64,000 bases of DNA from Streptomyces sp. DHE7-1 (GTDB lineage Bacteria > Actinomycetota > Actinomycetes > Streptomycetales > Streptomycetaceae). The position numbers and the translations under genes were made by a program. The stretch covers positions 4,340,001 to 4,404,000 of the forward strand of contig JACJDG010000003.1 of the NCBI GenBank assembly GCA_016432725.1, read 5' to 3'. This document shows, in pieces, positions 44,010 through 53,148 of this stretch (its first letter is position 1; each line of letters opens with the position of its first letter). The notes below the pieces were generated by a model. That model saw only the letters and a program-made list of their open reading frames with translations. It had not been told where the DNA came from and did no database searches.

Positions 44010-45848
44010 CTACCTGGGTGCCAGTGAGTCGTTCAGGGTGAGCGCCGCGTCGATGAGCGCGAGATGGGTGAACGCCTGCGGGAAGTTGCCCAGTTGACGT
44101 CCCGTCGGGTCGATCTCCTCCGAGAACAGGCCCAGGTGGTTGGCGTACCCCAGCATCTTCTCGAACACCAGCCGGGCCCGGGTGGTGCGTCCGGCCCGCG
44201 CCAGCGCGTCGACGTACATGAAGGTGCACAGCGAGAAGGTGCCCTCCGAACCGCGCAGGCCGTCCGGCGAGGCCTCGGGGTTGTAGCGGTAGACCAGGCT
44301 GTCACTGACCAGTTCCCGCTCCATCGCGTCGAGCGCCGACGTCCACAGCGGGTCCTCGGGGGTGATGAACCCGACCGTCGACATGCGCAGCAGCGAGGAG
44401 TCGAGCACGTCGCTGCCGTAGTGCTGCACGAAGGCCCCGCGTTCCCCGCTCCATCCCCTGTTCATGACCTGCTCGTAGATCGCGTCGCGCTCGTGGCTCC
44501 AGCGTCCGGTCGGACCCGGCCGGCCGTGCGACTCGGCGAGCCGCAGCGCGCGGTCGAACGCCACCCACGACATGACACGGCCGTAGGTGAAGTTCTGACG
44601 GCCGCCGCGGCTCTCCCACAGACCCTCTCCGGGCTGGTCCCAGTGGTCGACCAGCCACTCGAGGTTGGTCAGCAGCGAGAGCCAGCCCTGGTGCCCAAGC
44701 CTGATCCCGTGCCGGTGCGCGAAGTAGATGCTGTCCAGCGCCTCGCCGTAGATGTCCAGCTGGAGCTGGGTCGCGGCGCCGTTGCCGATCCGCACCGGGG
44801 CGGAACGGGCGTAGCCTTCCCAATGCTCCAGCAGCTCCTCCTTCAGGTCGGAGGACCCGTCGACCCGGTACATGATGTTCAGCGGGCCCGAGTCCCCGTC
44901 GCTGCCGGCCCGTTCGCGGACCCGGTCGCCCAGCCAGTTGATGAACGCCTTCGCCTCCTCGGTGAACCCCAGCCCCAGCAGGGCGTACACGGAGAAGGAG
45001 GCGTCACGGATCCAGGTGAACCGGTAGTCCCAGTTGCGTTCGCCGCCCAGCTGCTCGGGGAGCGCCGCCGTCGGGGCGGCCACCAGGGCACCGCTCGGGG
45101 CGTACGTCATCAGCTTCAGCGTGATCGCCGAGCGCTCCACCGTCTCCCGCCAGCGCCCCGAGTACTGCGACTGGGCCAGCCAGGTGCGCCAGTACCTGAT
45201 GGTCTCGTCGAACAGCTCCTGGTACTGGGCGAGCCTGATCTGCCGCGGCGGCCCCTCGGCGGCCGACTCCAGCATCAGACCGCGCTGCTGGCCCGCCTCC
45301 AGGGTCAGCGTGAAGTGCAGGTCGTTCCCCCGGTCCGTGAGGACGTCCACCAGTCGCTCGTCCTCCGGCTCCCGGATGGGGTGCACGGTGAGCACCGTGC
45401 CGTCCTCCGCCGCGAACAGGGCGCCGTGCTCGGTGAGGTGCAGTCGGTGGGCCGTCCGGCCGTAGTCGAACCGCGGCGCGATCTCGACGTCGAACGTCAT
45501 GGCGCCGCGCACACAGCGCACCAGGCGGACCAGCCGGTGGCAGTCCGTGGCCGTCGTCCCGGTGACCGGCATGAAGTCCAGGACCTCGCCGGCGCCCGCC
45601 TCGGTCATGAACCGGGTCACCAGGACCGCCGTGTCGGGGAGGTAGAGCTGCTTGGTTGCGTACATCGCGTGCGTGGGCCGCACCGTGCAGTGGCCGCCCT
45701 TGCCCTTGTCGAGCAGGGCGCCGAAGACGCTGGGCGAGTCGAACCGGGGGAGGCAGAGCCAGTCGACCGTGCCGTCCGTGGTCACCAGGGCCGCGGTCTG
45801 CAGGTCGCCGAGCAGGCCGTGGTTCTCGATCAGGGGATAGTCGTCCAT
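44010..45848 (-). CDS. GH15-family glucosidase (glucoamylase/trehalase type)
   Basis: Glycoside hydrolase of 612 residues. The N-terminal beta-domain starts with YPLIENHGLLGDLQTAALVTTDGTVDWLCLPRFDSPSVFG, typical of actinobacterial GH15 enzymes. The catalytic alpha/alpha barrel contains RNWDYRFTWIRDASFSVYALLGLG, GNGAATQLQLDIYGE, LWESRGGRQNFTYGRVMSW and the C-terminal EGTFSLCTFMYVDALARAG (acidic catalytic region). Characterised relatives hydrolyse trehalose or alpha-glucans to glucose. No signal peptide, so intracellular. AAGGGG precedes the ATG at 45848. It lies downstream of gluconokinase and DUF389 on the same strand. Confidence 0.9.
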   Translation of the reverse strand: MDDYPLIENHGLLGDLQTAALVTTDGTVDWLCLPRFDSPSVFGALLDKGKGGHCTVRPTHAMYATKQLYLPDTAVLVTRFMTEAGAGEVLDFMPVTGTTATDCHRLVRLVRCVRGAMTFDVEIAPRFDYGRTAHRLHLTEHGALFAAEDGTVLTVHPIREPEDERLVDVLTDRGNDLHFTLTLEAGQQRGLMLESAAEGPPRQIRLAQYQELFDETIRYWRTWLAQSQYSGRWRETVERSAITLKLMTYAPSGALVAAPTAALPEQLGGERNWDYRFTWIRDASFSVYALLGLGFTEEAKAFINWLGDRVRERAGSDGDSGPLNIMYRVDGSSDLKEELLEHWEGYARSAPVRIGNGAATQLQLDIYGEALDSIYFAHRHGIRLGHQGWLSLLTNLEWLVDHWDQPGEGLWESRGGRQNFTYGRVMSWVAFDRALRLAESHGRPGPTGRWSHERDAIYEQVMNRGWSGERGAFVQHYGSDVLDSSLLRMSTVGFITPEDPLWTSALDAMERELVSDSLVYRYNPEASPDGLRGSEGTFSLCTFMYVDALARAGRTTRARLVFEKMLGYANHLGLFSEEIDPTGRQLGNFPQAFTHLALIDAALTLNDSLAPR

Positions 45849-45900
45849 CGGTGTGCCCCTTCCGGTAAGCGATTCACCCGGACGGCCCCCTTCGATCAGC

Positions 45901-46869
45901 CTAGGACGGACCACCCGCGCCCGCGCTCCGGTCGGCGGCCGCCCGGCGGGCCGCCCGGCGCCACAGACGGCGCTGCAGGCGCAGGGTGAGGACGCCGACG
46001 ATCACCAGGACGATCACGTTGACCAGCAGCTGCAGCAGCGAGCCCCGGGCCTGGCCCCAGTCGGCGAAGGCCAGCGAGACGGCGATGTCCGAGGCCGCGG
46101 GGATCGTGGTCACGGAGATGAACACACCGAGCAGGGCGCTGCCGCGAGCCTCCGTGAGCGACACGATGCCGACGACGCCCGCGAGCACGGCCACGGCGAC
46201 GGAGAAGAAGTCCGGGGTGTCGATGAGGTGGGAGACGGGCCGCAGCCCGAGCCCGAAGGCGGCGGACTGCAGGCCGAAGGCCCGCGCCACCGAGGCGAAC
46301 GCCAGCGTGACGGCGACGGCCAGCAGGAACCCCGCCGTCAGGGCCCGCGTGCCGTCCCGGACCCGGCGGCGGTTACGGCGGTCGAGGCCGAGGGCGATGC
46401 TGGTGATCGCGTTGTACTCGGGGCCGACCACCATGGCCGCCACGATCAGGATCTGCGAGTTCGTCATGATGCCGACCGAGCCGATGACCCCGGCGATGAC
46501 CAGGAACAGGTAGAAGGACGGGGGGTAGGTCCCGCCCGCCCTGATGTGCGCCTCGACCGACGCCCACAGGGGCGCCTGGACGAGCGCGCCCGGCTGCTCC
46601 GCCTCCAGGCGGTCGGCGTGGTGGGAGAACATCATGTCGACGTCGTCGACGGCGATCGACCCGGCGCGGTCGACGCCGAGCCCGCGCAGGGCTTCCAGCA
46701 CCCCGTTGGCCGCGCCCTTCACCACGTCGCACTCGACCGCGTCACCGTCCGGGACGCGCGCCGCCCGTACCACCACGAGGTTGAGGACGCGGTCGTGCGC
46801 GGCGAGCAGACCGACGACGGGCGGGGTGAGCGACGGGGGCATCACCATGCGGAAGTGGATCAGGTCCAT
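45901..46869 (-). CDS. DUF389 membrane protein
   Basis: Protein of 322 residues. An N-terminal soluble domain (residues about 1-105) is followed by six hydrophobic helices typical of DUF389 (FYLFLVIAGVIGSVGIMTNSQILIVAAMVVGPEYNAITSIALGL, LTAGFLLAVAVTLAFASVARAFGL, FFSVAVAVLAGVVGIVSLTEARGSALLGVFISVTTIPAASDIAVSLAF). The family is uncharacterised and thought to be a transporter-like membrane protein. It lies between the gluconokinase and GH15 genes with short gaps, so the three are probably one transcript. Confidence 0.87.
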   Translation of the reverse strand: MDLIHFRMVMPPSLTPPVVGLLAAHDRVLNLVVVRAARVPDGDAVECDVVKGAANGVLEALRGLGVDRAGSIAVDDVDMMFSHHADRLEAEQPGALVQAPLWASVEAHIRAGGTYPPSFYLFLVIAGVIGSVGIMTNSQILIVAAMVVGPEYNAITSIALGLDRRNRRRVRDGTRALTAGFLLAVAVTLAFASVARAFGLQSAAFGLGLRPVSHLIDTPDFFSVAVAVLAGVVGIVSLTEARGSALLGVFISVTTIPAASDIAVSLAFADWGQARGSLLQLLVNVIVLVIVGVLTLRLQRRLWRRAARRAAADRSAGAGGPS

Positions 46870-46893
46870 CCGAACCCTCCTGGGAGGCGCCCG

Positions 46894-47421
46894 CTAGCGG
46901 TCCGGCCCGCACACGGAACGCAGCGCGGCCCGCACGACCTGGGCCGAGCCGCCGGACGCGTCGATGGTGACGCCCGGCTCGTCGGCGTGCAGGGGATCGA
47001 GGGCGGCGTACTGGCTGTCGAGCAGGGCCGGCGGCATGAAGTGCCCCTTGCGGCGCGCGATGCGCTCCGCGGCCACCTCGCGGTCGAGCGCCAGGTACAC
47101 GAACCACACGTCCGCCCCGGTGCGCCGGAACTGGTCGCGGTACGCGCGCTTGAGCGCGGAGCAGGAGGCGACACCCCCGTGCCCGCTCGCCGCGGTGGTG
47201 CGGATCCACTCCGTGAGCGCCGCTAGCCAGGGCCGCCGGTCGGCGTCGTCGAGCGGGTGCCCCGACGCCATCTTGGCGCGGTTCGCGGCGGGGTGGAGGT
47301 CGTCGCCCTCCAGGAACGGCACGCCGAGCCGCTGCGCGAGCCGCGCTCCGACGGTGGACTTGCCGGACGCGGACACGCCCATCACGACCACCACCCGCGA
47401 ACCCCGGTCCGGTCCGGCCAA
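46894..47421 (-). CDS. gntK: Gluconokinase
   Basis: Phosphorylates gluconate to 6-phosphogluconate with ATP. 175 residues, normal for the GntK family. Walker A is GVSASGKST; the conserved block FLEGDDLHPAANRAKMASGHPLDDADRRPWL follows. CSALKRAYRDQFR and ARRKGHFMPPALLDSQYAALDP are further GntK hallmarks. I chose TTG at 47421, because GAGGAGG is 5 nt before it and in frame; later GTG codons would remove part of the strand before the P-loop. Upstream open frame has no ribosome site. Forms a probable operon with DUF389 and GH15. Confidence 0.88.
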   Translation of the reverse strand: MAGPDRGSRVVVVMGVSASGKSTVGARLAQRLGVPFLEGDDLHPAANRAKMASGHPLDDADRRPWLAALTEWIRTTAASGHGGVASCSALKRAYRDQFRRTGADVWFVYLALDREVAAERIARRKGHFMPPALLDSQYAALDPLHADEPGVTIDASGGSAQVVRAALRSVCGPDR

Positions 47422-47640
47422 CGGGGCCTCCTCGGGGGCGCGCTGCGGAACTGCCCGTACCTCACCACTATCGCCCGGCACCGCGCGGAGTGCCGTGTGC
47501 GCGCCCCTGGACGGGCTCCCGCGCCCGTGACCACCGCACTCGCCAGGCGGGTCGGTCCGCTCTGGCGGATAGTGGTGGTGGGGCGGGACCACCTTCCAGC
47601 CGGCTCTCCGTACACGCTCTCCGTACCCACAGGAGGACCG

Positions 47641-47975
47641 ATGCGTGTTTCACGTCCGCTGGCCGCGCTCGCCTGCGCCGTGTCGGCCGGAGTGGGACTG
47701 GCCGCCTGCCAGGACCAGGCGGCCGGCACGATCACGGCGCACGACGGCGTCAGAACGGTGCAGTCCTTCACCAACCCGTCGATCGGGGGTGCCACCGCTT
47801 CCGGGCGGACGTCACCCGCGTCGACAACTACACGCAGAACAGCATCCTGCTGTTCAAGACGCCCGACTGCACCGCGCCGAAGGGCAAGGAGAGCGTCTAC
47901 CTGAACATGCAGGGCTCGGACGAGGTGGTCAGGTCCACCGGGCCGTGGCGCAGCTTCTCCTTCGCCCCTGAGTGA
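47641..47975 (+). pseudogene. Small secreted lipoprotein, frameshifted as read
   Basis: The start frame gives a signal peptide and lipobox (LACAVSAGVGLAAC) followed by VRTVQSFTNPSIGG. After the G5 run at 47785-47789 the conserved frame is shifted: it continues as CHRFRADVTRVDNYTQNSILLFKTPDC and ends at SFSFAPE, stop 47973-47975. Adding one G joins both into a protein of about 111 residues with three later cysteines. It is probably intact in the real genome. AGGAGG precedes the ATG at 47641. Function unknown. Confidence 0.65.
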
Positions 47976-48009
47976 TCCCGGGCGTACCCGGGGCACCGGC
48001 GCACCGGGC

Positions 48010-48999
48010 TCACAGGTCCTGCAGCCCCTCGTCGTCCCGCAGCCTGCGCCAGATGTGGGTGCGGTGCAGCACGTACAGGGCGCCGCCCAGGACCACGACC
48101 TGCAGTGCCACGGCGAGCAGCCAGAACACGGCCCGGCTCTCCATCTCGTCCGTGAGGTAGCTGAAGTTCATCCCGAAGTAGCCGGTCAGGAACGTCAGCG
48201 GCAGGAAGATCGTGGACACGATGGCGAGCCGGTTGATGACCCCGTTCTGCTCGCCCGACACCAGCGAGGAGTAGCTGCCGAAGGCGCGCCGGGTGGCCTC
48301 CTGCAGGGACTGGATGTCGGTCAGCACCAGCCGGCCGGTGTGCTGGAACTCCCGGGCGAGGTGCTGGCGTTCCTCGGGGAAGTCACGGCTGAGCATCCTG
48401 CGCATGATCACCTCGTCCGTCGCCTGGAGGTAGGGCAGCAGGAAGTGGTGCAGGAGCGCGGCGCGCCGCCGCAGCCGTGCCAGGCGGTAGACCTGGTCGG
48501 GGCGCCGCCGGTCGAACATCTCGTCCTCGAGGTCCTCCACCACCAGCAGGTCCGCCACCGCGGCCCGGCGGAAGGTGTCCAGGGCCTCCTGGAGCAGCAG
48601 GAACAGCACGGCGACGGTGTCGGGCGGGTTCTCCTCGCCGAGCCGGGCGAACAGGCTCCGCACCGTCCGGGCCGGTCCCCGGTGCAGGGTGACCAGGTGC
48701 CGCTCCGTGGCCAGGACGTGGACGTGGACGACCCGGCCGCCCTGGACGACGGGAACGACGAAGCCGGCCCGGTCGCCGATGAACTGGGCCCGCACCGGCT
48801 CGTGCGCCCTGCCGAACCAGGACGGGCACTCGGACCGCAGACCGAGCCCGGCCACGATGTCGCCGTCGTCGGCCTCCGGCCCGTCCGCGAGCTGGACGTC
48901 GACCAGCAGGAAGGGGGAGGCGGCCAGCAGCTCCCGTGCCTCCGCCAGGCCCGTACGCGTGGTGGCCGCTCCGGGCATCGACACCACCGATACGATCAT
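48010..48999 (-). CDS. CorA-family divalent-cation transporter
   Basis: Magnesium/cobalt transporter-like protein of 329 residues. A large N-terminal cytoplasmic domain with long helices (DEVIMRRMLSRDFPEERQHLAREFQHTGRLVLTDIQSLQEATRRAF) leads to two C-terminal membrane helices. The pore motif is GMNF in TGYFGMNFSYL (family GMN). The second helix is AVFWLLAVALQVVVLGGALYVL and the tail is positively charged. ATG at 48999. It stands alone between the small secreted protein and the ABC/two-component operon. Confidence 0.88.
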   Translation of the reverse strand: MIVSVVSMPGAATTRTGLAEARELLAASPFLLVDVQLADGPEADDGDIVAGLGLRSECPSWFGRAHEPVRAQFIGDRAGFVVPVVQGGRVVHVHVLATERHLVTLHRGPARTVRSLFARLGEENPPDTVAVLFLLLQEALDTFRRAAVADLLVVEDLEDEMFDRRRPDQVYRLARLRRRAALLHHFLLPYLQATDEVIMRRMLSRDFPEERQHLAREFQHTGRLVLTDIQSLQEATRRAFGSYSSLVSGEQNGVINRLAIVSTIFLPLTFLTGYFGMNFSYLTDEMESRAVFWLLAVALQVVVLGGALYVLHRTHIWRRLRDDEGLQDL

Positions 49000-49126
49000 C
49001 TGCCCTCACCGTGATCCCAGTTCCGTGAGTCCCACGGTGCGCACACTCACCCGCCGCCGGCCGCGGACACACGCGGGCGCGGCGGCGGGTACCCCGGACG
49101 GGCGAGCGCGCCGGGCGTCCCGCCGG

Positions 49127-49144
49127 ACGCCCCCTAGGGGGCGT
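49127..49144. terminator. 18-bp perfect palindrome over the regulator stop codon
   Basis: ACGCCCCCTAGGGGGCGT is self-complementary with no spacer, and its central CTAG contains the TAG stop (complement) of the LuxR-type regulator. It may act as the operon terminator, but a loop would have to open the centre. Confidence 0.45.
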
Positions 49145-49802
49145 GGGGCCGGGCCAGGCCGTGGTCGTAGGCGAAGATCACCGCCTGGACGCGGTCCCGG
49201 GCGCCGATCTTGGACAGGACGCGGCCGACATGCGTCTTCACCGTGGACTCCGACAGCACGAAGCGTGCGGCGATCTCGCTGTTGGTCCAGCCCCTGCCGA
49301 TGGCCACGAGGATCTCGCGCTCGCGGTCGGTGAGGGCGCCCAGGCGCGGATCCCCGTCGGATCCGTCGCCGCCGGGCGGCACGAGCCGGGCGAACTCGTG
49401 CAGCAGCCGGCGGGTGAGCGCGGGCGCGATCACCGCGTCGCCGACGGCCACGGCGCGGATGCCCGCGAGGAGTTCCTCGGGACGGGCGTCCTTGAGCAGG
49501 AAGCCGCTGGCGCCCGCGCGCAGGGCCGCGTGGACGTACTCGTCGAGATCGAAGGTGGTCAGGACGAGGACCCGGGACCGGCCGCCCGTGGCGACGATAC
49601 GGCGGGTGGCCTCGATGCCGTCCATGCCGGGCATGCGTACGTCCATCAGGACGACGTCGGGGCGCAGTTCGGCGGTCTTGCGCACGGCCTCGGTCCCGTG
49701 CGCCGCCTCGCCGACCACGTCGGTCCCGGGCACGGAGTCCAGCAGCATCCGGAAGCCGTACCGCTGCAGGGGCTGGTCGTCCACGACGAGCACGGTGGTC
49801 AC
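49134..49802 (-). CDS. NarL/LuxR-family response regulator
   Basis: Two-component regulator of 222 residues. Receiver: LVVDDQPLQRYGF, phospho-acceptor Asp in VVLMDVRMPGMDG, VLTTFDLDEYV and KDARPEELL. Output: LuxR HTH with TDREREILVAIGRGWTNSEIAARFVLSESTVKTHV. GTG at 49802 overlaps the kinase stop (GTGA). It is the last gene of an ABC ATPase-permease-kinase-regulator operon and probably controls that transporter. Confidence 0.93.
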   Translation of the reverse strand: MTTVLVVDDQPLQRYGFRMLLDSVPGTDVVGEAAHGTEAVRKTAELRPDVVLMDVRMPGMDGIEATRRIVATGGRSRVLVLTTFDLDEYVHAALRAGASGFLLKDARPEELLAGIRAVAVGDAVIAPALTRRLLHEFARLVPPGGDGSDGDPRLGALTDREREILVAIGRGWTNSEIAARFVLSESTVKTHVGRVLSKIGARDRVQAVIFAYDHGLARPHAP

Positions 49803-51087
49803 CCGGCGGCACCGCCCCGGGGAGCGAGGTCGAGGGCGGCGCGCACCGTCCAGCCCGGGCCCAGCGGACCCGCGCTGACGTGACCGCCGTAGAGAGCCGC
49901 TCGTTCCCGCATGCCCACCAGCCCGTGCCCCTCCTCGTTCGCCGCGCCGGGACGAGCGGCCGGAGCGAGCGGGCCGGAGTCCTGGACGGCGATCGTCAGC
50001 CGCGCGTCCTCCACGGCGATCGCCAGGTGCGCACGGGCCCCGGCCCCGGCGTGCTTCAGCGTGTTCGTCAGGGCCTCCTGCACGATCCGGTAGACCGTGA
50101 GCTGCACCCCGCCGTCCAGGGCGTCGACGTCACCGGCCGTACGGTAGACGACCTCCAGGCCCGCGGCGCGCACCCCCTCGCACAGCGCGTCGACGTCCGC
50201 GAGGCCCGGCTGCGGGCTCAGCTCCGGCCCGGTCCGCGGCCCGTCCCCGTCGCGCAGCACGCCGAGCACCCGGCGCAGTTCGCCCAGGGCCTGACGGCCG
50301 GTGTCACCGATGAGGCGCAGGGCCTCCTCCCCCGCTCCGGTGAGGCGGCGGTGGCGTAGGCGCCCGCGTCGGCGAGGGTGATGATGACCGAGAGGTTGTG
50401 GCCGACGATGTCGTGCATCTCGCGGGCCACCCGCGCCCGTTCGGCCGCGACGGCCAGCCTGCCGCGCTGGTCGCGTTCGGTCTCCAGCCGGGCCGCGCGG
50501 TCCCGCAGCCCGGCCAGCTGGGCCCGCCGGATGCGGATCATCAGGCCGAGCGCGAGGGCCGCGGTGGCCGTGCTGAGCAGGAAGAAGAGCGCGTCCGACA
50601 CCGGCACCGCGACCGGGACCCGCGCCGCGACCAGACCCAGCGCACCCGCCAGGACAGCGCAGGCGCCGGGCAGTTGCCGCAGCGGGCCGTGCAGGGCCAG
50701 GCTGTACAGGGCGACGAGGAGCGCGACGTCCGCACGGAGCGCGGCGCCGAGCGACCACTGGAGGACGAACACGGCCGTGACGGCGCCGAAGGCGACGGCG
50801 GGCGCCCGGCGCCGCCACAGCAACGGCAGCACCAGACCGGCCTGCAGCGCCGTCATGCCCGCCACGGGCAGCCGGGTGAACGCCGTGCCGAAGCGGCGCG
50901 GTCCGTCGCCGCCGACCGCGTGCAGCAGGTCCGGCAGGCAGAACAGCGACAGCACCAGGACCACCACCGCGGCGTCCAGCACCCACGGGTGGGCCCGGTC
51001 GGCGTGCCGGAACCGCCGGCCGGCCCGGCCGAGCCGGGCGACCAGCGGCCCCATTCCGCCGAGGTCCCCGGCGGCCACGGAGGTCAT
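49799..51087 (-). pseudogene. HisKA_3-type sensor kinase, frameshifted as read
   Basis: N-terminal part: about five hydrophobic helices (WVLDAAVVVLVLSLFCLPDLL, VAGMTALQAGLVLPLLW, VALLVALYSLALHG), then the H-box AREMHDIVGHNLSVIITLADAGAYATAASPERG. The frame breaks at the C5 run 50329-50333. Adding one base continues with EEALRLIGDTGRQALGELRRVLGVLRDGDG and the ATPase part LTVYRIVQEALTNTLKHAG, HGLVGMRERAALYGGHVSAG, stop 49799. The restored protein is about 429 residues. ATG at 51087. It probably senses a drug or envelope signal for the adjacent ABC transporter. The deletion is likely a sequence error. Confidence 0.83.
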
Positions 51088-51113
51088 GGGCCCATAATGC
51101 GGCCGGACACCGC

Positions 51114-51974
51114 TCACACGTCGCCGCGCAACAGCCGGTACGCCGCTCCGCCGAGGGCCAGGACCGTCCAGCCGAGGAGGACCAGGAGTCCGGCGCCCGG
51201 GGACAGGGTGGTCGAGTCGTGGGTCAGGGCGAAGAGCGACTGGCCCGCGTGGCTCGGCAGATAGGGGTTGATGTCGCCCTGCCACGAGCTGGGCAGCAGG
51301 GTGACAAGTCCGGGGACGAGCATGAAGGCGGCCACGAGCACCGAGATGCCGCCCGCCACCGACCGCAGCAGCGCGCCCAGGGCGGTGCCGATCACGCCGA
51401 CCAGGCCGAGGTAGAGCCCGGCACCCAGCAGAGCGCGTACGACGCCGGAGTGGCCGAAGCCCATGGCGGCGGGCGTGCCGGACAGGATCCGGCTGCCGAC
51501 CAGGAAGGCGGCGAACGCGCCGACGGTCGCGACCACCAGGGCGACCAGTCCGTACACCGCCGCCTTGGACCACAGCACCGGCAGCCGGCGCGGCACCGCC
51601 GCCATGGTCGAGCGGATCATCCCGGTGGAGTACTCACCCGCCGTGACCAGCACGCCGAGCACCCCGAGGGCCAACTGGGCGAAGTTCGTGCCGAACAGCG
51701 ACAGGCTGACGCCCGTCGCGTCGGCGAAGTCGCGCTCCGGGGGCCGGCCCGAGCCGAGTCCCGACTTGTAGTGGCTCGCGGCGATGACGCCGAAGGCGAC
51801 GAGGAACACCAGGCCCAGGCCGAGGGTGATCCAGGTGGAGCGCAGGGACCAGAGCTTGGCCCACTCGGAGGACAGCACCCGCCGGCCGGTCACCCGGTAG
51901 ACGGGGCGTTCCTCGGCGGCCGGAGCGGTCCCGGGGGTCTCGGGGGTCTCGGACGTCGCCGTGAGGGTGCTCAT
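51114..51974 (-). CDS. ABC transporter permease (ABC-2 type)
   Basis: Membrane protein of 286 residues with six hydrophobic helices. The N-terminal cytoplasmic segment (RVLSSEWAKLWSLRSTWITLGLGLVFLVAFGVIAAS) is typical of ABC-2 drug exporters. Further helices are LALGVLGVLVTAGEYSTGMIRSTMAAVPRRLPVLWSKAAVYGLVALVVATVGAFAAFL and GAGLYLGLVGVIGTALGALLRS. The ATG overlaps the stop of the ATPase gene by 4 bp (ATGA). It exports an unknown compound with the ATPase. Confidence 0.9.
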   Translation of the reverse strand: MSTLTATSETPETPGTAPAAEERPVYRVTGRRVLSSEWAKLWSLRSTWITLGLGLVFLVAFGVIAASHYKSGLGSGRPPERDFADATGVSLSLFGTNFAQLALGVLGVLVTAGEYSTGMIRSTMAAVPRRLPVLWSKAAVYGLVALVVATVGAFAAFLVGSRILSGTPAAMGFGHSGVVRALLGAGLYLGLVGVIGTALGALLRSVAGGISVLVAAFMLVPGLVTLLPSSWQGDINPYLPSHAGQSLFALTHDSTTLSPGAGLLVLLGWTVLALGGAAYRLLRGDV

Positions 51975-52909
51975 GCCGCGCTCCCGGAGGTCTCGGTGCC
52001 GGTCGTGGCGCCGTGGTACTCCACGGCGTCCCGGGTCAGTTCCATGAACGCCTCCTCCAGCGACACCGCCTTCGAGGTCAGCTCGAACAGGGGAATCCCG
52101 TGCTCGGCGGCCTTCAGCCCGATCTCGCGCGCGGACACCCCCGTCACCTGCAGCTCCTCGGAGCCGATACGGCCGGTGATCTCCACGCCGGGACCGGCCA
52201 GCACGTCCCGCAGCCGCGCCGGGTCGGCCGTCGCGACCTTGACGCTGTCGCCGCCCGCCTCGCGGACCAGGTCCCGCACGGTGGTGTCGGCCAGCAGCCG
52301 GCCGCGTCCGACGACGATCAGGTGGTCGGCCACCAGCGACACCTCGCTCATCAGGTGCGAGGAGACGAAGACCGTGCGCCCCTCGGCCGCGAGGGAGGTG
52401 AGCAGGTTACGGATCCAGCGCACGCCCTCGGGGTCCAGGCCGTTGACGGGCTCGTCCAGCATCACCGTCCGCGGGTCGCCGAGCAGTGCGGCGGCGATGC
52501 CCAGGCGCTGCCCCATGCCGAGGGAGAAGGAGCCGGCCCGCTGGTCCGCGACGCCGCCGAGACCGGCCAGTCCGATCACCTCGTCGACCCGGCGGCGCGG
52601 AATGCCGTGGGTGAGCGCGAGCGCCCTGAGGTGGCCGCGGGCGGTGCGCCCCGGGTGGACCGACTTCGCCTCCAGCAGCACCCCCACCTCCTGCAGCGGT
52701 GCCCGGTGGCGGGCGTAGCGCCGCCCGTTCACCGTGACGGAGCCGCTCGTCGGCGCGTCCAGCCCGACGATCATGCGCATCGTCGTGGACTTGCCCGCGC
52801 CGTTGGGCCCGAGGAAGCCGGTCACCGTCCCCGGTCTCACGGTGAATCCCAGACCGTCGACGGCCGTCTTCTCCCCGTACCTCTTGGTGAGCTGCTGTGC
52901 GTCGATCAC
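51971..52909 (-). CDS. ABC transporter ATP-binding protein
   Basis: ATPase of 312 residues for a drug-exporter-type ABC system. Walker A is LGPNGAGKST, the signature is SFSLGMGQRLGIAAALL, Walker B is TVMLDEPVNGLDPEG and the H-loop is VSSHLMSE. The C-terminal extension is typical of DrrA/BcrA-like proteins. GTG at 52909 follows GGGAGA by 7 nt. First gene of a four-gene operon; the promoter region upstream contains a near-palindrome. Confidence 0.93.
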   Translation of the reverse strand: MIDAQQLTKRYGEKTAVDGLGFTVRPGTVTGFLGPNGAGKSTTMRMIVGLDAPTSGSVTVNGRRYARHRAPLQEVGVLLEAKSVHPGRTARGHLRALALTHGIPRRRVDEVIGLAGLGGVADQRAGSFSLGMGQRLGIAAALLGDPRTVMLDEPVNGLDPEGVRWIRNLLTSLAAEGRTVFVSSHLMSEVSLVADHLIVVGRGRLLADTTVRDLVREAGGDSVKVATADPARLRDVLAGPGVEITGRIGSEELQVTGVSAREIGLKAAEHGIPLFELTSKAVSLEEAFMELTRDAVEYHGATTGTETSGSAA

Positions 52910-53025
52910 TCGCGTTCTCCCTCGCTCGGGGGCCGCGGCGCCGGGCCCGCCCGACGCCTCCTCCGCAACGCTAGGACCGATATGCCCGAATTCGGTGGTA
53001 CCGGGGGCCGAAGCCCGCACGGCGG

Positions 53026-53043
53026 GTGGTACCGCGGTACTAC
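53026..53043. promoter_or_regulatory. Near-palindrome between ABC operon and COG4705 gene
   Basis: GTGGTACCGCGGTACTAC pairs with itself at 16 of 18 positions. GGTGGTACCG also occurs at 52994-53003. Located in the divergent promoter region, 117 bp upstream of the ABC ATPase start. Possible operator. Confidence 0.4.
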
Positions 53044-53106
53044 GACCGGGCGGTGCGCGTGGCGCGAGTCGTGGCGGGGCGGGTCGCGTGCGGTGGGCGG
53101 GCGAGC

Positions 53107-53143
53107 GGTCAGGATGCGTTCAGGTGTTCGCTGGCACGGTCGG
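53107..53143 (+). promoter_or_regulatory. Direct-repeat box before first COG4705 gene
   Basis: GGTCAGG at 53107 and GTTCAGG at 53118 are spaced 11 bp, the usual layout for OmpR-type response regulators. The 37 bp from 53107 match the second box at 54006 in 31 positions, including a shared CACGGTCGG end. Confidence 0.65.
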
Positions 53144-53148
53144 TGCCC

